In this document: positions 34,917-43,115 of the stretch, piece by piece | How the letters are laid out: each line of letters begins with the position of its first letter | How positions within the stretch are numbered: position 1 is the first letter of the stretch | Assembly (NCBI GenBank): GCA_945957605.1 | Contig: CAMFLR010000002.1 | Span: 168,197 to 232,196, forward strand | Direction: 5' to 3' | Origin: an uncultured Isosphaeraceae bacterium | GTDB taxonomy: Bacteria > Planctomycetota > Planctomycetia > Isosphaerales > Isosphaeraceae | DNA: 64,000 nucleotides | Translations under genes and position numbers: made by a program | The notes under the pieces: generated by a model | Seen by the model: only the letters and a program-made list of their open reading frames with translations | What the model was told of the DNA's origin: nothing | The model's database searches: none

Positions 34917-35723
34917 ATGTCGTCTCGCCAGCCATCAAAACCGGTACTACGATCGACGGCCTTAGGGATTGGCCTCGCCGTCTGCTTCTTCACCTCAAAC
35001 CATTCCGTCCTGGCGCAGGAATTCGGATCGATCAAAGGACGTGTGGTCTGGGGTGGCGCCGGTCTGACTGAGAAAACCGCCAGACTAAAGAAGGGCGACC
35101 GTTCAGCCAAAGACTTTGCGATTTGCGCGGCAGAAGAGATCCCGGACGAGGATCTTGTAGTCGATTCGAAGACCAGAGGCGTTGCAAACGTATTCGCGTA
35201 TGTGTTGAAGCCGGTAGGCCAAAATCCCAAAACGCAAGACACGTTGCTCAACGCCTCTCCTGAAATCGCCATCGACCTGAAAGGTTGCCGCTTCAGTCCT
35301 CACGCGGTCGCTCTTCATAAGGGGCAGCGGTTGGTCTTCACGCCTGACAACCGCGTCGGCCACAATGTGAACAGCGGGCTCTTCCGCCCGGGATGCACCA
35401 GCCTCCTGCCCGCACCCGATGGCAAGCTTTCCATGACTTTCGCCAGCGGCGAACCCCATCCCGGCCGCCTCCAATGTGATATTCACCCGTGGATGTCGGG
35501 CGTCGTGATGGTTTTTGACCACCCCTTTTTCACCCTTACCAAGCCCGATGGCTCGTTCGAGATTCAGGGGATTCCTGCTGGCTCGCAAAGAGTGATCGTG
35601 CGCCACGAAACGACGGGCTACCTGACTGCGAACGGCAACTCTGGACTGCTGGTCGAAGTGAAGCCGGGCGCTTCAGCCGACCTCGGCGAAATCAGGCTTA
35701 CGCCCAAGGGCGGGTCCAATTGA
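34917..35723 (+). CDS. Exported cupredoxin-like protein, fourth paralogue
   Basis: 268 residues and the most divergent of the four. Signal peptide through ~residue 34 (TALGIGLAVCFFTSNHSVLA). Ligand candidates are His149 (VGHNVNS), Cys187, His190 and Met193 (QCDIHPWMSG), all kept. The tail is TKPDGSFEIQGIPAGSQRVI. It has an extra Cys160 (RPGCTSLL) near the copper site that the other copies lack. The ATG at 34917 is preceded by AAGGGTG at good distance; a GTG three codons earlier is less likely. Confidence 0.75.
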   Translation: MSSRQPSKPVLRSTALGIGLAVCFFTSNHSVLAQEFGSIKGRVVWGGAGLTEKTARLKKGDRSAKDFAICAAEEIPDEDLVVDSKTRGVANVFAYVLKPVGQNPKTQDTLLNASPEIAIDLKGCRFSPHAVALHKGQRLVFTPDNRVGHNVNSGLFRPGCTSLLPAPDGKLSMTFASGEPHPGRLQCDIHPWMSGVVMVFDHPFFTLTKPDGSFEIQGIPAGSQRVIVRHETTGYLTANGNSGLLVEVKPGASADLGEIRLTPKGGSN

Positions 35724-35811
35724 TGTGGCCCGGTCTATGCAATCAACGGAAAAGCTGTCTTTTTCTCACCACACATTCGCCGATCGACCTTCAAAGCATC
35801 GCGAGACCTCA

Positions 35812-35991
35812 ATGACCCGTTACGGCATCGGCCGCACCATTCAATTCCTCGGGCTTCTCATCCTCCCGTTCGGAATGGCGACAGAACTTGTCGGCAAAAC
35901 CGGCGAGGGTGGGCTGCTAGCCATCATGGCCGGCGGAGCTTTGCTGTTTTATATTGGCTACCAAATCCAGCACGGCGGCCAGACGAGCTAA
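35812..35991 (+). CDS. Small two-helix membrane protein at the end of the bc/copper cluster
   Basis: 59 residues: MTRYGIGRTIQFLGLLILPF, a short loop with charged residues (ELVGKTGEGG), then a second helix (LLAIMAGGALLFYIGYQI) and a polar end. No named family is recognised, but it lies downstream of the copper-protein genes on the same strand and could be an accessory or assembly subunit. ATG 35812 is chosen because upstream residues in the same frame (from 35725) are polar and unlike a leader. Confidence 0.6.
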   Translation: MTRYGIGRTIQFLGLLILPFGMATELVGKTGEGGLLAIMAGGALLFYIGYQIQHGGQTS

Positions 35992-36380
35992 CCTTGCTTA
36001 TTTTTTACGCAAACTCTGCTCAAACAAATCGCTTAAAACTGAATCGAACGCATTAAGCCGGCCGATTGCGGCGTTTTTGCGATCGGCATTTAACTTGCTA
36101 TTGCACGTGGGCGGTCTGCTGGGCTCCAATGGATCGGTGATCGAGCGCGCGGAGCTCGCGAAGGGATCCACACGCTGGTTTTCGGTGCGCCAGTCTCTAA
36201 AATAACGCCGGACAGGTCGGCGTCTGTCGCCTATTTCCTCGTACCTCTTTTCGAGGCAAGCGACTTTCACGCACGACTCACGTCCGGGTCGATTCCGAGC
36301 ATTCGCGTTCCATCGAAATAATCCCCCGCCGTCGTGGTTCGAGCCATCTCGACACCCGGTGTGCATGGAGGGTTCCCATC
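35992..36380. other. Intergenic region before the PQQ/TPR gene
   Basis: 389 bases with no convincing gene. It contains an imperfect 9-bp hairpin GCCGATTGC / GCGATCGGC (36061-36087) and a TAAAAT (36198-36203) that could be a -10 but lacks a good -35. A ribosome-binding site GGAGGG precedes the next ATG. A minus-strand reading frame overlapping 36278-36544 has no homologous features and looks spurious. Confidence 0.5.
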
Positions 36381-39300
36381 ATGTTCCTGCCACGGGGTGG
36401 TCTTCGGTCTCTCCTGCTGGGATCACTGGCCGTCGCTCTCATGCTGACGGCCAGCGCAACCCGCTCCTCGGGCCAGGCTCCGGCCGCTCGGCCCGCATCG
36501 AAGGTATACCCCGACACCAGCTTCGCTGCCGAAGCTCTCCTCAAAAACGCCGATAATCACGCCCGGGGCGGCCAGTACGCCGAGGCGATCGAGATCTATC
36601 AGCGCATCATCACCCAGTTCCCAGACAAGGTCGTCGAAGTCCTGCCAGTTCTAGGCAAGGAAGCGCCGGCTAATCCCGCAATCATCGCCGCCGGAACGAC
36701 GGTCGCCCCAGACGACGCCAAGCTTTTCGTCGATGCCCGCTTCGACTGTCAGCGGCGAATCGCCGGCCTTCCCCCGGAAGCCCGCGCACTCTACCGGGCT
36801 CGTGTCGACTCGCAGGCCGAACGCTGGTTCAAACAGGGGCAGACCGAGCGCGACCGCAGCCTCCTGCGCAGGGTGATCGAGGAAGCGTTCTGCTCCTCCT
36901 GGGGTGACGAGGCACTGGAACTGCTGGGCGACCTTTCGTTCCAGGAAGGCCAGTTTGCTGAGGCACTCGCTGCCTACCGGCAGCTCGTCCCCGACTCGAG
37001 CACCGAAGGCCAGGGGCTAATTCACCCCGACATCTCGATCAACGTCGCCAAGGTCGCGGCCAAGAAGCTCATCTGCAAAACCGCGATGGGTGAAGGTAAA
37101 CCAACGGCCGCCGACCTGGCCGCATTCGCCAAGGCGTATCCCGAAGCGCAAGGGGAAATCGCCGGACGCACCGGCTTGCTCGCAAAATCACTCGCCGAAG
37201 CCGTTGCTGACGACCGTCTCGCTATCCCCGCTCAGCCCGACGGCCGGTGGCCCACGTTTGCAGGCGCGCCAACTCGCACCAAGGTGGCACCGAACTCGAT
37301 CGATGTCGGCTCGCTACAATGGCGCGTCGACCTCACGCCGATTAGCCCGTCGAGTCCCCCTCGGTATCGAGGTGGTAGAGGAAACTTCGGGATGGGCATG
37401 CCGGCGACGAACACCGGCTCAGTCCCGCCCGACCGCCTTCTCGCCTATCACCCCATCATTGTCGGCGAGCAGGTGATCATTAGCGACGAACGAACCGTTA
37501 CCGCCTACAACCTCAACCAGCGTAGCGGAAATGATGGAGCGGCCGCGTCGGCAACCGCCGCCATCGCCTGGAAACACGAGCATCAAGGTGCGTTCGTCTC
37601 CGAAGCGAGCCGCCCGCATCATGGCCTCGGCCGTTACACGCTGACAGCCTACGGCGACCGGGTTTACGCCCGAATGGGTCCGCCGCCCCCCGCGCCCAAT
37701 GTCGGCGGGATGGGAATGGGGCGGATGATGCCCTCGAACGCCGGCCTTAACAGCTTCATCATCGCCCTCGATCGCGCGGCAGAAGGAAAACTCCTCTGGA
37801 AACGCTCCGCCTCCGAAATCGTCCTTCCCAAACGCAAGGCCGACGCCGGAAATCGCTCGGCCACGTTTGAAGGAACGCCGGTTGCCGACGCGCGAAACGT
37901 CTACGTGGGCATGACCGATCGCGCGGAGATGACGGCCTGCTACATCGCCTGCCTCGACGCCGAAACTGGAGTTACCCGCTGGGTCCGCTTCATTTGCGAA
38001 GCCAATCCCAACGCCTCGCCGTTCGGGAGCGAATCGGTCACCGAAGTCGCCCACCGCCTGCTCACGCTCGACGGCCCCACGCTCTATTACCAGACGAATC
38101 TGGGAGCAGTGGTTTCGCTCGACGTCGAAGCCGGCGCGATCCGCTGGATGGCAACGTATCCCTCCGAGTCGCGCAGGGGATTCGGCCAGTCGCAAGAGCG
38201 CGACCTCAACCCGGCGATCTCCTACAACGGCATGGTGATCGTCGCTCCCGAAGACGCGACCGCGATGTTCGCGTACGACGGCGCGACCGGAAAAATGATC
38301 TGGAAGAGCCGGCCGTTCGCCGACGACGTCAAGCTCGCGCACATTCTGGGAGTCGCCAAGGGAAAAATTGTCGCGACCGGCGATCGTGTCCTGCAGTTCG
38401 ATGTGAAAACCGGCGCCCTCGTTCGAGTCTGGCCCGATGGCGGCCAGGTCCCGCAGGGATTCGGCCGCGGCATTCTCGCCGGCGACCGCATCTACTGGCC
38501 GACGAAGACCGAGATTCACGTGCTCGACCAGGAGTCGGGCCTCATCGCCGACCAGCCGATCCGCCTTCAGGAAAAATTCCAGACAGGCGGCGGCAACCTC
38601 GCGGTCGGTGACGGGTTCCTCATCGTCTCCCAGGCCGACTCGATGGTCGTCTTCTGCCAGCTCAGCCGCTTGATCGAACGCTATCGCGACGAAATCGCCC
38701 GCGCTCCCGAACAGGCATCAAATTACTTCCGGATGGCACAGGCCGCTGAAGCTTCAGGGCTCGACGACCTCGCACTCGCCAGCCTGGAAAATGTCCTGAA
38801 GCGTGCCCGTCCTTCCGAGTCCATCGACGGCCTGCCGCTTGTCGAATCGGCCCGCGATCATCAGCACCGCCTCTTCATGCGACGTGGAGAATCAGCGCGA
38901 AAGGCAAAGAACTGGACCGACGCGATCGCAGCCTTCAGCAAGGCCGCAGAGGTCGCCCGGGCCGATCGCGACCGCCTCTCTGCTCGACTGGAACTCGCCG
39001 ACTCTCAGCTTTTCGATCGCAAGCCGAACGCCTCTGCATCCACCTTGCAAGCACTGCTCGGCGACGAACGTCTCCGCCCGCTGATCGTCGCCGTGAGCGA
39101 CGGCCGCCGCTCGGTCCGCGCCGACCTGCTGATCGCCGATCGCCTCGCGAACCTCCTCCGAGACCAGGGACGCGATGCCTACGCCGAATTCGATCGCGCC
39201 GCAGAATCGCTGCTTTCGCGCGGCGTCAAGGAACGCGACGCGCGTCTGCTGGCCGACGTCGGCCGCAGCTATCCGGCAGCAAAAGTCGTCCCCGAAGCGT

Positions 39301-40871
39301 ACCTCGAACTCGGCGCCCTTTACGACGCCGAACGCCAGCCTCAGGAAGCAACCCGCGCGTATCGCAAGCTACTGGCAATTGATAGCACCGCCGAAGTGAT
39401 TCGCGCTCGGGCATATGTAGGTTTAGCAAAGGCGTACGAGGCGCAAAAGCTCTGGCAGCCTGCGCGCGAAGCGTATCTTCAAGCCGCTTCGCGACTCAAA
39501 TCACTCAAGGGCGATGCCGCTGCCGACGGTCTGGCCTTGAGCGTGGCCAACCGCATCACGCGCGAGCCGTTCGACCGGATGACCGGCGAATCGGGCGAGC
39601 CATCTTCTCCGCTGCCGCTCGCACGCAAGTGGGGCCGTCAGTGGCCCGCATCACTCCGCCCGCTCGCCGCCGAAGGAACCCCTCCTTCAACCGATCAGGG
39701 CCGCATTTTCCTTGTCGATGGGACCACTCTGCAAGCGATCGACCCCGTCGCCGGCACACCGTCTTGGTCGGTGAATCTGGGAACCGAGCCCACCTGGGTA
39801 GGTTACCTGGCCGATCGACTCGTCGCTGGCACAAAGTCGCGAATCGCGGCGCTCAATCTCACGAAGGGCTCCATCGAGTGGCAGTACGACCTCGCGAGCG
39901 CGAATCCCAAAAGCACCGCCAATCCGTTCGCACGGCCGGCTGAGAACGCTGCTGAAACCGCCGCTGAAAACTCCGCGACTTTCAGCGACTTCCGAATCGT
40001 CGCCGGTCGTGTATTTTGCCTGAAGGGTGAGCAATCGCTGATGGCGTTCGACGGCGATAGCGGCCAGGTCGAATGGTCGTACGCACCAACCTCGGGTCAG
40101 ATCAACCCCCGGCTTTACATCGGCCCCAGCCGCATCGTCTTCCAGGTCCGCAAGCCGAACGCAGTCGTCGTGCTCGACACCACAACCGGCCGCCGTCGCG
40201 GCGAGTTTCACCAGGGCGACGACGAAGTCTGGCCGCGCGATCCCTTGCCCATCGACGACGACCACGTCGCCCTCGTTCCCGATCGCAAAACCATCGCGCT
40301 CTTCGACCTCAACCGCGGCGTAAACGCCTGGGTCTTTCGCGAAAGCAAGGAACTCCCCAAGTGCGGCCCGCCACGTCTTCTGGGCGACGCCGAGCGACTC
40401 CTGGTTCTTCACAACGGCATGGAATTGATCCGGCTCGACCCTGCGACTGGCTCGAAGCGCTGGTCGCGGCCGATCGGCGATGAGGATTTGAGCGAGCGTC
40501 CCGAATCGTTCGCCCTCGGTGGCGACAAGTTTTACGTGGCCGATGGTTCCGACCTGACCGCCATCTCAATTGCAGACGGCAAAACCGCCTGGCGCAAGAA
40601 GCTGATTGGCCCGTCCTTCGGCTGGTCGCTTGCGCTCACCGACCGTTGCGTGACCTATTATCCCAACCCCAACCGACTTTCCGAGGACGAATTAGGCGGG
40701 GTCCTTCCTGTCATCTTCCGTCGGCGCGATAATGGGGAACTTGTGCAGCGTTTCCTGTTCCCCACACCCGTCTCGAACCTGACTGTGCGGCTCGCGCCGC
40801 GAGGTGCGTTTGTGGCAACACAGTCGGGCCTTTGGGCACTCGGAGACCGTCGCGACGCCGCCGTTCCGTAA
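36381..40871 (+). CDS. Giant exported protein with two PQQ-like propellers flanking TPRs
   Basis: 1496 residues with a signal peptide (RSLLLGSLAVALMLTASATR). Domains in order: short TPR-like region (~45-200, NADNHARGGQYAEAIEIYQR); first PQQ/BamB-like propeller (~290-760, with blades such as LDAETGVTRWVRFIC and YDGATGKMIWKSRP); TPR block (~770-1050, YFRMAQAAEASGLDDLALAS); second propeller (~1090-1490, IDPVAGTPSWSVNLG, FDGDSGQVEWSYAP, LDPATGSKRWSRPIG). Both propellers look full size. A scaffold or ligand-binding role in the cell envelope is likely; no catalytic site is visible. It stands before the MoxR island on the same strand. Confidence 0.85.
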   Translation: MFLPRGGLRSLLLGSLAVALMLTASATRSSGQAPAARPASKVYPDTSFAAEALLKNADNHARGGQYAEAIEIYQRIITQFPDKVVEVLPVLGKEAPANPAIIAAGTTVAPDDAKLFVDARFDCQRRIAGLPPEARALYRARVDSQAERWFKQGQTERDRSLLRRVIEEAFCSSWGDEALELLGDLSFQEGQFAEALAAYRQLVPDSSTEGQGLIHPDISINVAKVAAKKLICKTAMGEGKPTAADLAAFAKAYPEAQGEIAGRTGLLAKSLAEAVADDRLAIPAQPDGRWPTFAGAPTRTKVAPNSIDVGSLQWRVDLTPISPSSPPRYRGGRGNFGMGMPATNTGSVPPDRLLAYHPIIVGEQVIISDERTVTAYNLNQRSGNDGAAASATAAIAWKHEHQGAFVSEASRPHHGLGRYTLTAYGDRVYARMGPPPPAPNVGGMGMGRMMPSNAGLNSFIIALDRAAEGKLLWKRSASEIVLPKRKADAGNRSATFEGTPVADARNVYVGMTDRAEMTACYIACLDAETGVTRWVRFICEANPNASPFGSESVTEVAHRLLTLDGPTLYYQTNLGAVVSLDVEAGAIRWMATYPSESRRGFGQSQERDLNPAISYNGMVIVAPEDATAMFAYDGATGKMIWKSRPFADDVKLAHILGVAKGKIVATGDRVLQFDVKTGALVRVWPDGGQVPQGFGRGILAGDRIYWPTKTEIHVLDQESGLIADQPIRLQEKFQTGGGNLAVGDGFLIVSQADSMVVFCQLSRLIERYRDEIARAPEQASNYFRMAQAAEASGLDDLALASLENVLKRARPSESIDGLPLVESARDHQHRLFMRRGESARKAKNWTDAIAAFSKAAEVARADRDRLSARLELADSQLFDRKPNASASTLQALLGDERLRPLIVAVSDGRRSVRADLLIADRLANLLRDQGRDAYAEFDRAAESLLSRGVKERDARLLADVGRSYPAAKVVPEAYLELGALYDAERQPQEATRAYRKLLAIDSTAEVIRARAYVGLAKAYEAQKLWQPAREAYLQAASRLKSLKGDAAADGLALSVANRITREPFDRMTGESGEPSSPLPLARKWGRQWPASLRPLAAEGTPPSTDQGRIFLVDGTTLQAIDPVAGTPSWSVNLGTEPTWVGYLADRLVAGTKSRIAALNLTKGSIEWQYDLASANPKSTANPFARPAENAAETAAENSATFSDFRIVAGRVFCLKGEQSLMAFDGDSGQVEWSYAPTSGQINPRLYIGPSRIVFQVRKPNAVVVLDTTTGRRRGEFHQGDDEVWPRDPLPIDDDHVALVPDRKTIALFDLNRGVNAWVFRESKELPKCGPPRLLGDAERLLVLHNGMELIRLDPATGSKRWSRPIGDEDLSERPESFALGGDKFYVADGSDLTAISIADGKTAWRKKLIGPSFGWSLALTDRCVTYYPNPNRLSEDELGGVLPVIFRRRDNGELVQRFLFPTPVSNLTVRLAPRGAFVATQSGLWALGDRRDAAVP

Positions 40872-40967
40872 GATTTCTTGGGAAGACTTGCCCCGCTCCG
40901 CGTTTAACCTGATGCGTCGATCATTGTGAGACCGATCCCCTAGCGTTCTGATACGGTGAGAGACTCG

Positions 40968-41042
40968 GGTGCCACTGGGTTTGCCAGTGCTCCTCGGTGC
41001 TAACGAAAAGAGGAAAATCACTGGCAAAGCCAGTGGCACCCA
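40968..41042. repeat. 75-bp dispersed inverted-repeat element, copy 1
   Basis: Two 23-bp arms (40968-40990 and 41020-41042) form an inverted repeat with a single mismatch around a 29-base centre. The arms read GGGTGCCACTGG...CCAGTG and are themselves partly palindromic (CACTGG / CCAGTG). A second copy with the same 23/29/23 layout lies at 63739-63813. It occupies the gap between the PQQ/TPR gene and moxR-like gene. No transposase or target-site duplication is evident. Confidence 0.85.
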
Positions 41043-41152
41043 GACCGAAAGCCTCGGAGCGACAACGTAGTAGCCTTCTCTCAGTTCCGACCGATCCACC
41101 CTGGCGACGCGCAACGACGCCTCGGATCCTGTCTTAAAGCAAGGAGAACCGC

Positions 41153-42229
41153 GTGGCCGACGAATCCGCCGAACCTCTCGCCAGTGACGATATCGCCGCG
41201 GTCCAACGGCTCAAGGAGGCATTCGAGGGCCTCCAGAACGAAATGAGCAAGGTGATCGTCGGCCAGCGCTCGGTCGTTGAAGAACTACTCGTCGCCATCT
41301 TCGCCCGCGGCCACTGCCTGCTGATCGGCGTGCCGGGCCTGGCGAAGACCTTGATGATTCACACCCTCGCCGACGCCCTCAATCTCACCTACAACCGCAT
41401 TCAATTCACCCCCGACCTCATGCCGTCCGACATCACCGGCACCGAGGTGATTCAGGAAGACAAGGCGACCGGCGTCCGCCAGTTCAAGTTCCTCCGCGGC
41501 CCGATCTTCTCGAACCTGGTTCTGGCCGACGAAATCAACCGTACGCCTCCCAAAACCCAGGCCGCGCTACTTGAAGCGATGCAGGAGCGGCAGGTGACAG
41601 TCGGCGGCGAACGCCATCGCCTCCCCGACCCGTTCTTCGTCCTCGCGACGCAAAACCCGATCGAGCAGGAAGGCACCTATCCGCTGCCCGAAGCGCAGCT
41701 CGACCGGTTCATGCTCAACATCCTCGTCGATTATCCCGAGGAAGAAGAGGAATTCGAGATCGTCCGCCTGACCACGTCGAACATCAAGGCGCACGTCTCG
41801 AAGGTTCTCTCCGGAGCCGACATCCTTGCGCTCCAGGAAATCGTCCGCAAGGTGCCTGTGGCCGATCATGTCAGCCGTTACGCCGTGCGACTCGCTCGCA
41901 TGACGCGTCGCGGTAATGACGACGTGCCCGACTTCGTTCGCGACTACGTAAGCTGGGGTGCCGGCCCTCGCGCGAGCCAGTATCTTGTGCTCGCAGGCAA
42001 GGCCCGCGCCGTGCTTCACGGCCGCTATTATGTATCGACGGATGACATCCGTTCGGTCGCCGGTCCCGTGCTGCGGCACCGCATCGTGACCAACTTCAAT
42101 GCTGAGGCGGAAGGCCTCAAGCCCGACGATATTGTCAAGCGTCTGATCAAGGTCGTCCCGGTCGACGAACACGAGGCGGAACAGGGTGGAAAACTACCAA
42201 AAATATTTAAATCCGCAAGTGCTAGCTAG
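41153..42229 (+). CDS. MoxR-family AAA+ ATPase
   Basis: 358 residues. Walker A is in LLIGVPGLAKTLMIHTLADA; Walker B is in LVLADEINRTPPKTQAALLE; sensor 1 is in VLATQNPIEQEGTYPLPEAQ; the C-terminal lid has VRLARMTRRGNDDVPDFVRD. MoxR ATPases act as chaperones with VWA-domain proteins in complex maturation. The start is GTG 41153 with AAGGAGA eight bases upstream. First gene of the island; its 3' end overlaps the DUF58 gene by 44 bases. Confidence 0.94.
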   Translation: MADESAEPLASDDIAAVQRLKEAFEGLQNEMSKVIVGQRSVVEELLVAIFARGHCLLIGVPGLAKTLMIHTLADALNLTYNRIQFTPDLMPSDITGTEVIQEDKATGVRQFKFLRGPIFSNLVLADEINRTPPKTQAALLEAMQERQVTVGGERHRLPDPFFVLATQNPIEQEGTYPLPEAQLDRFMLNILVDYPEEEEEFEIVRLTTSNIKAHVSKVLSGADILALQEIVRKVPVADHVSRYAVRLARMTRRGNDDVPDFVRDYVSWGAGPRASQYLVLAGKARAVLHGRYYVSTDDIRSVAGPVLRHRIVTNFNAEAEGLKPDDIVKRLIKVVPVDEHEAEQGGKLPKIFKSASAS

Positions 42230-43085
42230 CCTTCAAGGGCTAGACCTGCAAGCGCGGTTGGTGGTCGAAGGATACGTGGCGGGCTTGCACGCAAGCCCGT
42301 ACCACGGCTTCTCCGTCGAGTTCGCCCAGCACCGGGAATACGTGCCGGGCGACGATATCCGCCACGTCGACTGGAAAGTCTGGTCGAAGACCGACAAGTT
42401 CTATCTCAAGCAGTATGAAGAAGAAACCAATCTTCTCACCTACTTGCTTTTAGATACGAGCGAGTCAATGTCGTACCAGTCGGGCGACAATGTCTCGAAA
42501 CTGCAATACTCGCAGTTCGTCGCCGCCGCGCTCGCCTACATGGTCTTGCAGCAGCAAGATTCGATCGGCCTGGCGACGTTCGACGACGGCGTGCGCAAAT
42601 TCCTCAGGCCATCGGGGCAGCCTTCGCACCTGAAGGAAATGCTTCACGTCATGGACGTTACCCCCGCCGCCGCCAAGAGCGACATGGGGACGGTGTTCCA
42701 CGACCTCGCCGAGCGGTTCAAGAAGCGTGGAATCGTCGTCGTCCTGTCCGACTTCTTCGACGACCCCGCGCGAATCGTCACCGGCCTCAAACACCTGCGG
42801 CACCGCCGGCACGAGGTGATCGTCTTCCACGTCCTCGACCCGGCCGAGATCGACTTCCCATTCCGCGACACCACGCTCTTCAAGGGCCTGGAAGGAATGC
42901 CCGAAGTCCTGACCGACCCGCACGCGTTACGGCGTGCCTATCAGGCCGAGTTGGGCTCGTTCCTGAACGACCTGAAACGCCGCTGCCAGTCGATCGACGT
43001 CGACTACGTGCCGCTTCGCACCGACCAGAACCTTGATGGCCCGCTTTCGACCTACCTCGCGTCGCGTGCCGCGCGCGTCCGTTAA
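42186..43085 (+). CDS. DUF58 (VWA-like) protein
   Basis: 299 residues with the DUF58 signature EYVPGDDIRHVDWKVWSKTD and YEEETN. A VWA-type strand with DTSESMSYQ provides a MIDAS-like DxSxS. No membrane helix is seen, so this is a cytoplasmic partner of the MoxR ATPase. The GTG start lies inside the 3' end of the ATPase gene, indicating coupled translation. Confidence 0.92.
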   Translation: MENYQKYLNPQVLASLQGLDLQARLVVEGYVAGLHASPYHGFSVEFAQHREYVPGDDIRHVDWKVWSKTDKFYLKQYEEETNLLTYLLLDTSESMSYQSGDNVSKLQYSQFVAAALAYMVLQQQDSIGLATFDDGVRKFLRPSGQPSHLKEMLHVMDVTPAAAKSDMGTVFHDLAERFKKRGIVVVLSDFFDDPARIVTGLKHLRHRRHEVIVFHVLDPAEIDFPFRDTTLFKGLEGMPEVLTDPHALRRAYQAELGSFLNDLKRRCQSIDVDYVPLRTDQNLDGPLSTYLASRAARVR

Positions 43086-43115
43086 TCGCACGAATCGCTC
43101 GCCGGAGGATTGACG

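Noticed and set aside
40900..41152. Insertion sequence at the first 75-bp repeat
   Set aside because: No transposase frame, no target duplication and only 75 bp between arm ends; it is at most a non-autonomous element.
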